Positions 45,296 through 55,481 are shown, counted from the stretch's first letter. The stretch is 64,000 bases of DNA from Haloferax gibbonsii ATCC 33959 (GCF_000336775.1 NZ_AOLJ01000011.1:222078-286077); one strand, 5' to 3'. Numbers and translations: made by a program. The notes: a model not told the origin generated them from the sequence alone.

Positions 45296-46108
45296 TTACT
45301 GTTTTGCGGCGCTTGCCGCGGGGCTGGCTCCCGCCCGTCGCTCGGCGTCCGCGGTGCGCGTGGTCGCGTAGCCGATGGCCGCGAAGGGAAGCGAAAAGAG
45401 CGTCGCGGCGACCGCGAACCCGACCGCGAGACCGACGGTCTCCAACCGGAAGCCGGCGGCCTCCGCGGCCGGCGGGAAGTACGACCACGCGGGGATTGCG
45501 AACGCGAGCGCCGAGACCGTCGCGCCGAGGCGGAACCGGCCGCGGGCGCTGGCGACGCCGAGCGCGTAGCCGACCGCCAGCGGGAGCGCCAGCGTCGCGG
45601 TTCGGGCGACCGAGGGACCGGCGACGAGCGACGCGGCGACACCGCCGAGCGCGACGGGGGCCATCGCGTACAGCGACCCGGTGACGACGCCCTCGGCGTT
45701 CGAGCGGCCGGCGAAGACGGCACCGCCGGCGGCGAGGAGCGCGACGCCCGCGCCGGCGACGACGACGGGTCTGTCGCGGGCGAAGACGACGACGAGCGGG
45801 ACGGCCGCGGAGGCGACGAGCGCGAACGCGAGTTCGGCGGTCGTCCGCGTGTCCGAGGGGTCGCGGTGGGCGACGAACGCGCGGAAGCTCCCGGCGGCGA
45901 CCCACGCGAGAACGGCGAAGAGCGCCGTCGAGAGGGGCGCGGCCCGGCGGAGGTACGAGGCGACAGCGAGACCCGTATCGAGCGCCGACTGGCCCAGTTG
46001 CGTGGCGAGACGGACGGTCGTCTCGGGGTCGAGTGCGAGCGCGACCAGTCCGACGAAACCGGCGAGCGCGAGCGGCGACAGCGATGCGAGAAGGGCGCGG
46101 CGGCGCAT
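45296..46108 (-). CDS. Uncharacterised multi-spanning membrane protein
   Basis: 270 aa with about eight Ala/Val-rich hydrophobic segments and no conserved catalytic residues that I can identify. ATG 46108 (MRRRALLASLSPLAL) gives a positively charged N-terminus before the first helix. It converges with truD. I cannot name a family. Confidence 0.7.
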   Translation of the reverse strand: MRRRALLASLSPLALAGFVGLVALALDPETTVRLATQLGQSALDTGLAVASYLRRAAPLSTALFAVLAWVAAGSFRAFVAHRDPSDTRTTAELAFALVASAAVPLVVVFARDRPVVVAGAGVALLAAGGAVFAGRSNAEGVVTGSLYAMAPVALGGVAASLVAGPSVARTATLALPLAVGYALGVASARGRFRLGATVSALAFAIPAWSYFPPAAEAAGFRLETVGLAVGFAVAATLFSLPFAAIGYATTRTADAERRAGASPAASAAKQ

Positions 46109-46234
46109 ACGAAGTGGACTCTCGGACACGGGGACGAATATGTTTCGCCGGGCGAACCGCGCGTCGGGGACCGCGTCGCGTCCGGACCGACCCGCATAAA
46201 CGGCCTTTTGTACGCGCACGCCCGACACGTCGAT

Positions 46235-46960
46235 ATGCACTGTCGGCGGTGTGGAAACCCGTTAGAGAAGCCGGGAGACTACTGTCTCACCTGCAACACC
46301 GCCAACTGCGACGCCGTCGTGGCCGTCTTCGAGGCCGACCGCGCGACGCTGACGTTTCTCGACGAGGAGGACGTGCTCGGCGAGACGACCGTCACGACGA
46401 TTCCCGAGTCGGACGACGAGACGAAGGTCGTCCAGCTCCGCAACTTCGCCGGTCTCGTCGCCGACGAGATTCGGCGCAAGCGCCCCGAAACCGTGTACGC
46501 CGCGGGCGAGCGCGACCCGCTCCGAGAGACGCGCGCCCAACTCCACCACGAGTTCTACCGCGTCTCCGACGACGACCCGGTCCAGCGCGTCCTCGACACC
46601 CGCGGCGAGCGGACGCTGGAGGTCGTCGACATCCCGCCCGCGGAGAAGTTGGGCGGGAGCCACAGCACGCTCATCGGCGGGCGACGGGGCCGCCGGGCGA
46701 TCGGCGTCGTCGCCGGCCACCCGCACGTCAAGAAGGTCATTCCCGGTCCCATCGACGCCGGGGGCACCGGGTCGCGGACGGGGCTCCGGGCGAAGGTCAC
46801 CCGCGCCGACGACAACGGCAACGTCAGACTCCTCCTGCGAGACGGGTCGAGCGTCCAGGAGAACCGCATCGTCACGACGGCGATGAACCGCGAGACGGGC
46901 GAGCGCGTCCGCGACGACCTGAACGAGGCGCTGCGAGAAGACGAGTTACAAGACACGTAG
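46235..46960 (+). CDS. DUF2103 domain zinc protein
   Basis: 241 aa. An N-terminal zinc ribbon, MHCRRCGNPLEKPGDYCLTC (C3/C6/C17/C20), is followed by the conserved DUF2103 core with EKLGGSHSTLIGGRRGRRAI and HPHVKKVIPGPI. These archaeal proteins have been proposed to bind nucleic acid, but none is proven. It is divergent from the membrane-protein gene. The start is set by the zinc ribbon. Confidence 0.87.
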   Translation: MHCRRCGNPLEKPGDYCLTCNTANCDAVVAVFEADRATLTFLDEEDVLGETTVTTIPESDDETKVVQLRNFAGLVADEIRRKRPETVYAAGERDPLRETRAQLHHEFYRVSDDDPVQRVLDTRGERTLEVVDIPPAEKLGGSHSTLIGGRRGRRAIGVVAGHPHVKKVIPGPIDAGGTGSRTGLRAKVTRADDNGNVRLLLRDGSSVQENRIVTTAMNRETGERVRDDLNEALREDELQDT

Positions 46961-46998
46961 CGGAGGAAAACACGCCGGGCCGGAATCGAGTGGCCGAC

Positions 46999-48003
46999 TC
47001 AGGCCGACTCGGCGGCCCCCTCGGCGACCGTCTCGATGTGAATCGGCTCCGTCTCGGCTTCGTCGCGCTGCGTTTCGTACCACGCGACCGTCTCGGCGAT
47101 GGCGTCTCGCAGCGGCGTCGGTTCGACGGCGTCGCCGAACGTCTCGCGGAACTTCGCGTCGCGGACGACGTACGGCTCCTCGAAGGCGTAGCGCATCTCG
47201 GAGAGTTCCTTCAGCGGCGCGCTCAGGTAGCCGCCGAGGGTCAGCGCGAGCCCCGGAGCGGCGATGATGCGCGGGAAGCCGGGGTCGACGTCGGCGGCCT
47301 CGTAGACGAGGTCGACGAAGCGGCGCGTCGAGACCGTCTCGGGGTTCGGGACGTGCCAGACCTCGCCGAGGGCCTCGTCGCGCTCGCCGAGGAGGACGAG
47401 CGCCCGCGCGAAGTCGGGGACGTAGGTGTAGGTGTGGGCGAGTCGCGGGTCGCCGAACACCTTCGCGCGCTTGCCCGCGACGGCGGCCCCGAACACCTGC
47501 TCGCCGACGGCCGACTCGCGGACGCGCGGGCCGAAGAAGTCGCTGGCGCGGCCGATGGTGGCCTCGATGCGGCCCGCCTCGTGGGCGTCGAGGACGATGT
47601 CGGCGCACTCGGCTCTGGCCTGTCCCTTCGGGCCGGTGGCGGCGTACGGGAGGTCCTCGGTGAGACGGACCTGCACCGGGCCGTACATGTAGAGGTTCTC
47701 GGCGACGACGAGGCGCGCGCCGGCGGCTTCGGCTCCCGCGACGATGCCGCGGGTGAGGTCGGGGAACAGTTCGGGCCACTCGTCGTACGGCGGTTGGGCG
47801 CAGTGGTAGACGACAGCCGCGTCCGCGAACGCGGCGACGGCGCGGTCGGGGTAGAGCACGTCCGCGAGGCGGCTCTCGACGCCCTCGGGGAGGTAGTCAG
47901 GTTCGTGACGCGTCACCGCGGCCACGTCCGCCCCGCGCTCCCTGAGCTGTTCCATCACCGCGAGTCCGACCGGGCCGGCACCGACCACCACGTGTTGTGT
48001 CAT
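46999..48003 (-). CDS. NAD-dependent epimerase/dehydratase family protein
   Basis: 334 aa extended SDR fold. The NAD(P)-binding motif is VVGAGPVGLAVMEQL at the N-terminus. The active-site region reads ENLYMYGPV at about 120, with Tyr-x-Tyr in place of a clear YxxxK. Later segments are YTYVPDFARALVLLG and WHVPNPETVSTRRF. It probably acts on a nucleotide-sugar or related small molecule. ATG 48003 (MTQHVVVGAG) starts the Rossmann strand; an upstream in-frame ATG is less likely. Confidence 0.85.
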   Translation of the reverse strand: MTQHVVVGAGPVGLAVMEQLRERGADVAAVTRHEPDYLPEGVESRLADVLYPDRAVAAFADAAVVYHCAQPPYDEWPELFPDLTRGIVAGAEAAGARLVVAENLYMYGPVQVRLTEDLPYAATGPKGQARAECADIVLDAHEAGRIEATIGRASDFFGPRVRESAVGEQVFGAAVAGKRAKVFGDPRLAHTYTYVPDFARALVLLGERDEALGEVWHVPNPETVSTRRFVDLVYEAADVDPGFPRIIAAPGLALTLGGYLSAPLKELSEMRYAFEEPYVVRDAKFRETFGDAVEPTPLRDAIAETVAWYETQRDEAETEPIHIETVAEGAAESA

Positions 48004-48070
48004 GGTCTCCCGTACGCGCGCCGGCGACAAAGCGGTGTCTAGGCCCGTCACATGCCGAGACGACTCGTAG

Positions 48071-48080
48071 GGTTTATCCA
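48071..48080 (+). promoter_or_regulatory. TATA box of the rpl37ae operon
   Basis: GGTTTATCCA lies about 27-35 bp before ATG 48106, giving a leaderless or nearly leaderless transcript. Confidence 0.55.
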
Positions 48081-48105
48081 TACCGGCGAGGTAGTTCGCG
48101 GTACT

Positions 48106-48375
48106 ATGGCCGACAAGAAGGCTCGATCCGTCGGTAGTTCCGGGCGCTTCGGCGCGCGGTACGGCCGCGTCGCTCGACGCCGCGTCAAGGAAATCGAAGC
48201 AGAGATGCGCAACTCCAAAGTCGACGGCGACGACGTCACCCGCGTCGGAACCGGCATCTGGAAGAACGAAGAGACCGGCGAGGTCTTCACCGGCGGTACC
48301 TACCGCCCGCAGACCCCCGCAGGCAAGCAGGTCCGCCGTTCCATCCGCGCCGCGCTCACCGGCGAGGACGAATAA
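48106..48375 (+). CDS. rpl37ae: 50S ribosomal protein L37Ae
   Basis: 89 aa. The start [24 protein letters not shown] and the end [21 protein letters not shown] identify L37Ae. All four zinc-binding Cys of the family are missing: where CPxCG and CxxC should flank the GIW motif, this protein has [20 protein letters not shown] with no Cys at all. The fold is presumably held by other contacts. It is the first gene of an operon with rpoP, pcc1, pfdB and a DUF3194 gene. Confidence 0.95.
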   Translation: MADKKARSVGSSGRFGARYGRVARRRVKEIEAEMRNSKVDGDDVTRVGTGIWKNEETGEVFTGGTYRPQTPAGKQVRRSIRAALTGEDE

Positions 48376-48408
48376 CTCCCAAGTAGCCTCGACTCTTCAC
48401 ATCTCACA

Positions 48409-48543
48409 ATGAGCTACAAGTGTTCCCGGTGCAAGCGCGATGTCGAACTGGACGAGTTCGGTGGCGTCCGCTGTCCGTACTGCGGGCACCGCGTCCTCCT
48501 GAAGGAGCGGTCCCCCAACGTCAAAGAAGTCGCCGTCGAGTAG
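48409..48543 (+). CDS. rpoP: DNA-directed RNA polymerase subunit P (Rpo12)
   Basis: 44 aa: [19 protein letters not shown] then [19 protein letters not shown]5-x2-C8 and C22-x2-C25 form the zinc ribbon of Rpo12/RPB12, and the C-terminal Arg/Lys tail binds the polymerase core. It lies between rpl37ae and pcc1, with a 1-bp gap to the next gene. It is too short for a standard ORF cut-off, but the identity is unambiguous. Confidence 0.95.
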   Translation: MSYKCSRCKRDVELDEFGGVRCPYCGHRVLLKERSPNVKEVAVE

Positions 48544-48544
48544 C

Positions 48545-48814
48545 GTGCGTCCAGCGCACAGCGCTTCGCTCGAATTCGACTATTCTGAGGAGCGGCGCGC
48601 ACGCGTCGTCGAGCGGAGCGTCGCCGTCGAGGAAGGCGAGATAGACGACGCCCGGTCGGGTGCCCGCGTCGACCGCGAGGGACGGACCGTCGTCGTCACC
48701 GTCGAGGCCGACGACCTCGTCGCGCTCCGCGCGGGCCTGAACTCGTGGATACGCCTCGTCGAGACCGCAGAGCGCGTCGCGGACGTCGGCGAGCCACTGT
48801 CCGGGTCCGCGTAG
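48545..48814 (+). CDS. pcc1: KEOPS complex subunit Pcc1
   Basis: 89 aa with GTG start, one base after the rpoP stop. The pattern SASLEFDYSEERRARVVERSV ... ADDLVALRAGLNSWIRLVETAE fits the small alpha/beta Pcc1 fold; the C-terminal RAxxNSxxR-like motif is present. Pcc1 dimerises and bridges Kae1 in the KEOPS complex that makes t6A37 in tRNA. The operon position after rpoP is conserved in archaea. Confidence 0.88.
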   Translation: MRPAHSASLEFDYSEERRARVVERSVAVEEGEIDDARSGARVDREGRTVVVTVEADDLVALRAGLNSWIRLVETAERVADVGEPLSGSA

Positions 48815-48857
48815 GAGACCGCGGGTGTTTTAGGGCCGGCGTCCCGTCGGTTCGGGT

Positions 48858-49241
48858 ATGCAGGGAAGTCTGCCGCCGGAAGCCCAAGAGAAGCTCGAAG
48901 AACTGCAGAACCTTCAGGAGACCGCCCAGAACGTCTCCGAGCAGAAGCAGTCCTCCGAGACCGCGCTCAACGAAGCACAGACGGCGCTCACCACGCTCGA
49001 GGAAATCGACGCTGACTCCAAGATGTACCGCGAGGTCGGCGAACTCCTCATCGAGACCGACTACGAAGCGGCCAAGGACGACCTCGAAGAGAAGGTCGAG
49101 AGCCTCGAAGTGCGCGTCGAACAGCTCACGAAGCAGGAGACGCGCGTGCAGGAGAAGTTCGAGAGCCTGCAGGAAGAGCTCCAGCAGATGCTCCAGGGCG
49201 GCGCGGGCGGCGCGGGTCCGATGGGCCCCGGCGGCGCGTAA
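48858..49241 (+). CDS. pfdB: Prefoldin subunit beta
   Basis: 127 aa. Two long coiled-coil helices (about 5-50 and 70-112) flank a beta hairpin ([20 protein letters not shown]) with the prefoldin-beta signature KMYREVG. The tail is a Gly-rich [14 protein letters not shown]. With the alpha subunit it forms the hexameric jellyfish chaperone that hands unfolded proteins to the thermosome. Its stop is directly followed by the next start codon. Confidence 0.95.
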   Translation: MQGSLPPEAQEKLEELQNLQETAQNVSEQKQSSETALNEAQTALTTLEEIDADSKMYREVGELLIETDYEAAKDDLEEKVESLEVRVEQLTKQETRVQEKFESLQEELQQMLQGGAGGAGPMGPGGA

Positions 49242-49496
49242 ATGCCACAGCCGACGGACGAAGAAGTGGTCCAGACCGCCGCGGAGGCGGCTGAGGGCCT
49301 CATCTTCGCCCGCTTCAAGCAGTCTCGCGTCAAGGACTTCGACGTCACCGTGACGTTCGAAGACGGCGTCCTCGACGTGGACGTGTACGTCAACGCGCCC
49401 GACGACGCCGACGACGCGGAAGCCGTCGCCGAGGAGGCGGCGCTGACGGCGCAGGAGGCCGTGGACGAACTGTTCGCGGCCGCCGACGAAGAGTAA
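49242..49496 (+). CDS. DUF3194 family protein
   Basis: 84 aa, acidic, starting immediately after the pfdB TAA. VEDFDVTV-like and LDVDVYVNAP strands flank two helices; this small archaeal family (DUF3194) is regularly found behind prefoldin beta. The function is unknown, and a role linked to protein folding or translation is only inferred from the operon. Confidence 0.85.
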   Translation: MPQPTDEEVVQTAAEAAEGLIFARFKQSRVKDFDVTVTFEDGVLDVDVYVNAPDDADDAEAVAEEAALTAQEAVDELFAAADEE

Positions 49497-49679
49497 GGGA
49501 CGTTCTCGCGGGCACCCCCCGCACTCGGTTTTTCCCGGTGAGCGGCGCCGCCGACTCGACCCTCACGCGGAGCGAGCGTCGTCGATTTGCAGGGTTGGTT
49601 TTGGATTCCGCAAGTATCACTCCATTCGGGCGTGGTACCACGCGACATAGTTATACATGATAGTGGTGTATGTTACCTC

Positions 49680-49886
49680 ATGTCAATCAGAAGGACGCCG
49701 AGAGGGACGACCGCACTGGACCGGTTGCGAGAGCGATACAGCGAGGCCGACCTCACCTGTTCGAAGTGCGGCTTCACCGACAGCGACGGTGAGTGGTCCG
49801 CCAAGACGACCGGGTCGAGCGTGTTCTACCGACGGGTCTGTCCGAGTTGCGGCGCTATCGAAACGCGGACGCTCTCGCTGAAGTAG
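49680..49886 (+). CDS. Zinc-finger microprotein (HVO_0649-like)
   Basis: 68 aa. LTCSKCGFTDSDGEW and RRVCPSCGAIETRTL give C28-x2-C31 and C53-x2-C56, a complete zinc ribbon. It resembles a haloarchaeal family I remember as HVO_0649. The TATA element GTTATAC (about 49649-49655) is 25-31 bp upstream of ATG 49680, indicating a leaderless gene. The upstream ~180 bp is AT-richer and otherwise empty. The role is unknown. Confidence 0.8.
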   Translation: MSIRRTPRGTTALDRLRERYSEADLTCSKCGFTDSDGEWSAKTTGSSVFYRRVCPSCGAIETRTLSLK

Positions 49887-49995
49887 TGCGACGGGGGGCT
49901 GCTCGTCGCTCGAATCGAATCGTGAGTGGCGACGCGGCCGGCGGCGAGAGCGGAACTGAGAGCGAAGGCGAGGGCGACGAGCGGCGGCGAGTCGC

Positions 49996-51909
49996 CTACG
50001 CGAGGAAGAACACGAGCAGGCTGACGGCCATCGCCGCGAGGATGAGCGCGAGCGCGAGCGCCCCGCCCATCGAGACGACGACGTTGGCGTGGCTGGCGAG
50101 CGTCTCGGTGCGGTCGTTGCCGAAGATCGTCACCTCGACGCGCTCGGTCGCCATGCCGGCGACGACGGGTTCGGCGTCCGCGAGCGCCTCGTCGACGAGG
50201 CGCTCGATGGTCTCGCGGAGTTCGTCGGGGTCGATGGCCGCGCCGACCTGATTTTCCGCCTCGACGGTGTTGACGATGTGCGTGTCGGTCGTCATCACCT
50301 CGGCGATGTCGGCTTTCGCGTTCGGCCCGGTCGTGAGTCCCTCGACGATGCGGTCGCGCAGCCCCGGTTCCATGTTGTTCCCGTCGATGAGGACGTACGC
50401 GGTCGTCTGGTCGCCGACGCTCGTCGCGGCCACGCGGATGCCCAGCGGCCCGATGCCCTCCCGGGGCGTCCAGTCGGTCGGGTCGAAGGCCGTCCCCAGC
50501 GAGAGCGAGTCGTGCGACGACGCCGAGAGTTCCTCGCCCGCGAGTCCGGCGGCGGTAATCATGTCGAACGACCGCTTGCTCCCCGGGGTGACGTGGCCGA
50601 GGTCGGCCCCTTGGAGCCCGTTGTTGCAGTTGTGGGCGTCGACGAGGAGCACGTCCCGGAGGCCGCTCGTGCGGGCCTCGGCGGACGCCGAGAGGCCGAC
50701 CGCGTACTCGACGTCGTCGGCGAACTGCGGGGCGTACGTCGACACGAGGAGCGCGTCGTCGCCGAAGCGCTGGCCGAGCATCTTCGCGTCGCCGGACTGC
50801 ACGCGGACGCTTTCTGTCACGTCGGAGCTGTACTCGATGCTCTCGTAGGCGTCGTCGGCCGCGTCGAGGACCACGTCGACCTCGCGCTCGGTCACGAGGT
50901 TGAAGTCGTGGCCGGCGGTCGCGTGCGGCGGGAACGCGAGGCCCTCGGCGCGTCGGGCGACGCGTTCGGGGAAGTTGCCGCCGCCGATTTCGCCCATCGG
51001 CCCGGGGTGAATCATCGGCAGGACGAAGCGGGCCTTCTCGGTGCCGTCCTCGCGCTCGAACGAGAGCACGGTGACGGGGACGATTGCCTCCTGGCCGAGC
51101 TGTTCGAAGAAGTCCTCAAGCTCGCGGGTGCCCTCGGCGATGTGGCCGATGAAGCCGCGGATGAAATCGAGGACGGATACCCCGAGGCTCCGACGCCACG
51201 GGCGGTCGACGATGCGGAGGAAGACGTAGACGCCGAGAGCGTACACCACGCAGGTGATAGCGAGGAGTTGGAAGTGGCTCAGGGCGATAGCCGACAGCTC
51301 CGGCGGTGCCCGGTCGGGACGGGCGAGATACGGCATCAGATAGGCGTCGAGGATGGGACCGCCGACCTCGAAGAAGCGGAGCGTCCCGCTGTAGACGAAC
51401 AGGAGCGCGGCGGACGTGAGGGTCTGGATGCTCGCCGGGACCGCCGCGATGAGCAGCGACGACCGCGAGACGGCCATCACGATGAGCAGGCGGAAGGCGA
51501 ACACCGACGCGAGGGCGACCACGAGCGCGTCGAAGATGAACGTCTGGCCGAGGCCCGTGAAGACGGAGACGATGGCGGCCCCGGTGAGGAACGTGACGAT
51601 GATTACCTCGCCGGCGAGTGCGAGGAGCGACGAGCGGTTGTGCGTCAGTTTCCCGCCGACGAACCGGTCGACGCCGGTGGTCCCGAACGCCGCGACGACG
51701 GTCGGAATCCCGATGAAGAAGATGCCTTCCCAAGCGTCTCTGCCGAGGAAGAAGATACCCCGCCACGAGCTGGCGAGGTCCCCGGAGTCGAACGCCCCGA
51801 TGCCCGCCATCGCGGCGACGAGCAGGGCGAACCCGAGACTCGTGTACCAGCTGGGCGCGCGGAAGATGAACCGCGAGAGCCCAGCGAGGTCGCTCTGGGT
51901 GGAGGTCAT
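49996..51909 (-). CDS. DUF2070 family membrane protein
   Basis: 637 aa. Seven or so hydrophobic helices fill the first ~270 residues, then a large soluble domain (about 290-600) with conserved-looking VTVLSFEREDG, MIHPGPMGEIGGGNFPERVA, LLVDAHNCN and GPLGIRVAATSVGDQTTAYVLIDGNNM (key parts only), and a final C-terminal helix. The MIHPGPMG and DAHN motifs suggest a metal-site hydrolase-like domain in an archaea-specific family. The reaction is unknown. Confidence 0.85.
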   Translation of the reverse strand: MTSTQSDLAGLSRFIFRAPSWYTSLGFALLVAAMAGIGAFDSGDLASSWRGIFFLGRDAWEGIFFIGIPTVVAAFGTTGVDRFVGGKLTHNRSSLLALAGEVIIVTFLTGAAIVSVFTGLGQTFIFDALVVALASVFAFRLLIVMAVSRSSLLIAAVPASIQTLTSAALLFVYSGTLRFFEVGGPILDAYLMPYLARPDRAPPELSAIALSHFQLLAITCVVYALGVYVFLRIVDRPWRRSLGVSVLDFIRGFIGHIAEGTRELEDFFEQLGQEAIVPVTVLSFEREDGTEKARFVLPMIHPGPMGEIGGGNFPERVARRAEGLAFPPHATAGHDFNLVTEREVDVVLDAADDAYESIEYSSDVTESVRVQSGDAKMLGQRFGDDALLVSTYAPQFADDVEYAVGLSASAEARTSGLRDVLLVDAHNCNNGLQGADLGHVTPGSKRSFDMITAAGLAGEELSASSHDSLSLGTAFDPTDWTPREGIGPLGIRVAATSVGDQTTAYVLIDGNNMEPGLRDRIVEGLTTGPNAKADIAEVMTTDTHIVNTVEAENQVGAAIDPDELRETIERLVDEALADAEPVVAGMATERVEVTIFGNDRTETLASHANVVVSMGGALALALILAAMAVSLLVFFLA

Positions 51910-52075
51910 TTCCCGAACAGACAGAACGGAGGCCGGTAAATGTCTCGGCTTGCTTCCGAGGAACGACCGTGGGAGACCGCGTCGTGTCGCCGGGATGCGA
52001 TTTTCTCCCGCGGCGGCGGGGAGAGTCTGGTCGCGGCGACAGACCAACGCGAGTCGCCGCGGACCGCGAGACGGC

Positions 52076-52627
52076 CTACTGCTCGCAGATGTCGATGAAG
52101 TTCTCGAAGACTTCCTCGCCCTCGTCGGTGTGGGCGACCTCGGGGTGCCACTGGACGCCGTAGAGGTCGCGGTCGGCGTCGCTCATGGCCTCGATGGTAC
52201 ACACGTCGCTCGTGGCGGTGTGGGTGAAGCCCTCGGGGACCTCCTTGACCTCGTCGGCGTGGCTGGCCCAGACGCGGGTCTCGGGGGCGAGCGAGCCGAT
52301 GAGCGGGTCGTCCTCGTCGAGGATTTCCACGTCCACGTCGGCGTAGCCGCCGTAGTCGCCGGAGCCGACGCGGCCGTCGAGTTCTTCGGCGAGAATCTGC
52401 ATGCCGAGACAGATGCCCAAGACGGGCACGTCGAGGTCGAGGTAGTCGGGAGAGCGGCCGATGCGGTCCATGTCGGGGCCGCCGGAGAGGACGATGCCGT
52501 CCGCGTCGATGTCCGCGGGGTCGGTGTCGTTGTCGACGAGTTCGGTGTCGACGCCGAGGTCGCGGAGCGCGCGCCGTTCGAGGTGGGTGAACTGCCCGTG
52601 GTTGTCGATGACGACGATGCGGGTCAT
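52076..52627 (-). CDS. guaAA: GMP synthase subunit A (glutamine amidotransferase)
   Basis: 183 aa class I glutamine amidotransferase. The nucleophile Cys lies in VLGICLGMQILAEEL (about residue 76), and the His-Glu pair is in YGVQWHPEVAHTD (about 164). Archaea split GMP synthase into this glutaminase and a separate ATP-pyrophosphatase subunit, which is not in the window. ATG 52627 (MTRIVVIDNHGQF) is preferred because the fold starts there. Confidence 0.93.
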   Translation of the reverse strand: MTRIVVIDNHGQFTHLERRALRDLGVDTELVDNDTDPADIDADGIVLSGGPDMDRIGRSPDYLDLDVPVLGICLGMQILAEELDGRVGSGDYGGYADVDVEILDEDDPLIGSLAPETRVWASHADEVKEVPEGFTHTATSDVCTIEAMSDADRDLYGVQWHPEVAHTDEGEEVFENFIDICEQ

Positions 52628-52742
52628 GTCCCGGATTGGACCACCGTGCCTAAAAGTCAATCGAAGAGTGGTCGAGATACGCGTATCCGTGCATCAGATT
52701 GGCACGTCGGAGGTGGTTGGGGGCGAGAGTCGCCACGGCGAC

Positions 52743-53267
52743 TCACTCGTCGCCGGCGCGGTCCCGGGCCGTCTGAAATCCGAGTTCGTCGAGTTCCTTC
52801 GTCCGGCGGCCCTCCCGCTCGGCGAGTGCCTCGACGTCGGGCGAGGCGTCGTCGTCGATGCGGGCGAACGACTTGTGGACCTTCGTGTGGCACCACCGAC
52901 ACAGCGCGACCGTGATTTCGTGCGAGGGTTCGTCGCCGTCGCGGCCGCCGTACGACAGGTGGTGTTCTTCGAGTAACGGGCGGGCGGCCGAGTCGTGGGC
53001 CATGCGAACCTCTACGAGGCCGCAGCGGACGCACTCGCGGCCGTTCGTCGTCGACGCGTAGTGCGGGCAGTCGCGGAAGTCACAGCCCTCCGCGGCCGCG
53101 ACGCACTCGTAATCCGCTCGGGCGCGCTCGCGGGCGAACGCCGGGTCGCGGTCGGCGTACTCGCGGGCGAGGCGACACGCGCCGTCGCTCGTGAGGTGGT
53201 CGCAGCGACCGGCGTGGTCGTAGGGGTCGTCGACTCCCACGGGCGTCCCTGTCGGCGTCCGCTCCAT
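52743..53267 (-). CDS. HNH-like zinc-binding protein
   Basis: 174 aa. It is Cys/His rich: CDFRDCPHYAS, CVRCGLVEV, then EEHHLSYGGRDGDEPSHEIT and ALCRWCHTKVHKSF, the last two resembling the HH...N...H arrangement of HNH nucleases. It may be the haloarchaeal family I know as DUF7097. Nuclease activity is not proven; the central Asn/His residues should be checked in an alignment. It is divergent from the DUF192 gene. Confidence 0.75.
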   Translation of the reverse strand: MERTPTGTPVGVDDPYDHAGRCDHLTSDGACRLAREYADRDPAFARERARADYECVAAAEGCDFRDCPHYASTTNGRECVRCGLVEVRMAHDSAARPLLEEHHLSYGGRDGDEPSHEITVALCRWCHTKVHKSFARIDDDASPDVEALAEREGRRTKELDELGFQTARDRAGDE

Positions 53268-53369
53268 GGGGCGCGTTCGGGGCGGGGCGGGCCTAAACGT
53301 TGCTCTCGACGGCGGACGACCCGCCGTCTCGGCGGTGGATTCATCACGCGCGCCGTCGAAGCCGGCGTC

Positions 53370-53717
53370 GTGAGACTCGTCCACCGACAGAACGGAACCC
53401 AATCGACACTCGCGTCGGACGTCGAGACGGCCGACTCGTTTCTCTCGCAGGCGCGCGGGCTGATGTTCCGCGGCTCCGTGCCGGACGACTACGCCCTCGT
53501 GTTCCGGTTCGACGACGCCGACCGCCACAGCCTCCACATGGTGTTCGTCCCGTTCGACATCGACGCGCTCTGGCTCGTCGGCGACGAGGTGACGAAGAAA
53601 AAGCGACTGTCGGCGTGGACGGGTATCGGCTTCGGCATGGCCGACACCATCATCGAACTCCCCGCGGGCGCGGCCGACGGCGTGGAACCCGGCGATTTGG
53701 TCGAACTCTCCGAGTAG
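53370..53717 (+). CDS. DUF192 family protein
   Basis: 115 aa from a GTG start. ADSFLSQARGLMFRGSVPDD, HSLHMVFVPFDIDALWLVGD and GFGMADTIIELPAGAADGVEPGDLV are the DUF192 hallmarks, a small beta-barrel of unknown function that is often exported in bacteria. Here the GTG leaves no signal peptide, so a cytoplasmic location is likely. An alternative upstream start cannot be excluded. Confidence 0.85.
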   Translation: MRLVHRQNGTQSTLASDVETADSFLSQARGLMFRGSVPDDYALVFRFDDADRHSLHMVFVPFDIDALWLVGDEVTKKKRLSAWTGIGFGMADTIIELPAGAADGVEPGDLVELSE

Positions 53718-53806
53718 GCGTTCGAACCGACAGCCGCGGGAGCCACCGACTGAACGCGCTTCCAACGACACCCCCGTCGAGACACCAATTTCTGTCGGAA
53801 CCATCT

Positions 53807-53816
53807 CTTTTATACA
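53807..53816 (+). promoter_or_regulatory. TATA box upstream of the leader ORF and citramalate synthase gene
   Basis: CTTTTATACA is a strong TATA element. It predicts transcription starting about 53838-53843, at the short ORF below and 60-100 nt before the synthase start codons. Confidence 0.6.
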
Positions 53817-53842
53817 CTCGACGACATATGTGTTCAACTACT

Positions 53843-53920
53843 ATGTCGGGACCTACCACACCGACGGAGGATAGAGTAAGTCGTCGCGAGACGGCTGGCT
53901 GTGAAATTCGACGGTTCTAA
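53843..53920 (+). CDS. Short upstream ORF (25 aa, possible leader peptide)
   Basis: ATG 53843 opens MSGPTTPTEDRVSRRETAGC plus five residues, ending TAA at 53918-53920; an in-frame ATG at 53828 would add MCSTT. It sits at the transcription start predicted by the TATA box and is in a different frame from the synthase that follows. It has several Thr and Arg codons but no Leu run and a single Ile, so a classic leucine attenuator is not evident. It may influence translation of the downstream gene by coupling. Confidence 0.4.
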   Translation: MSGPTTPTEDRVSRRETAGCEIRRF

Positions 53921-53942
53921 CCTACAAGGACACGATTCTACC

Positions 53943-55481
<1,539 letters not shown>

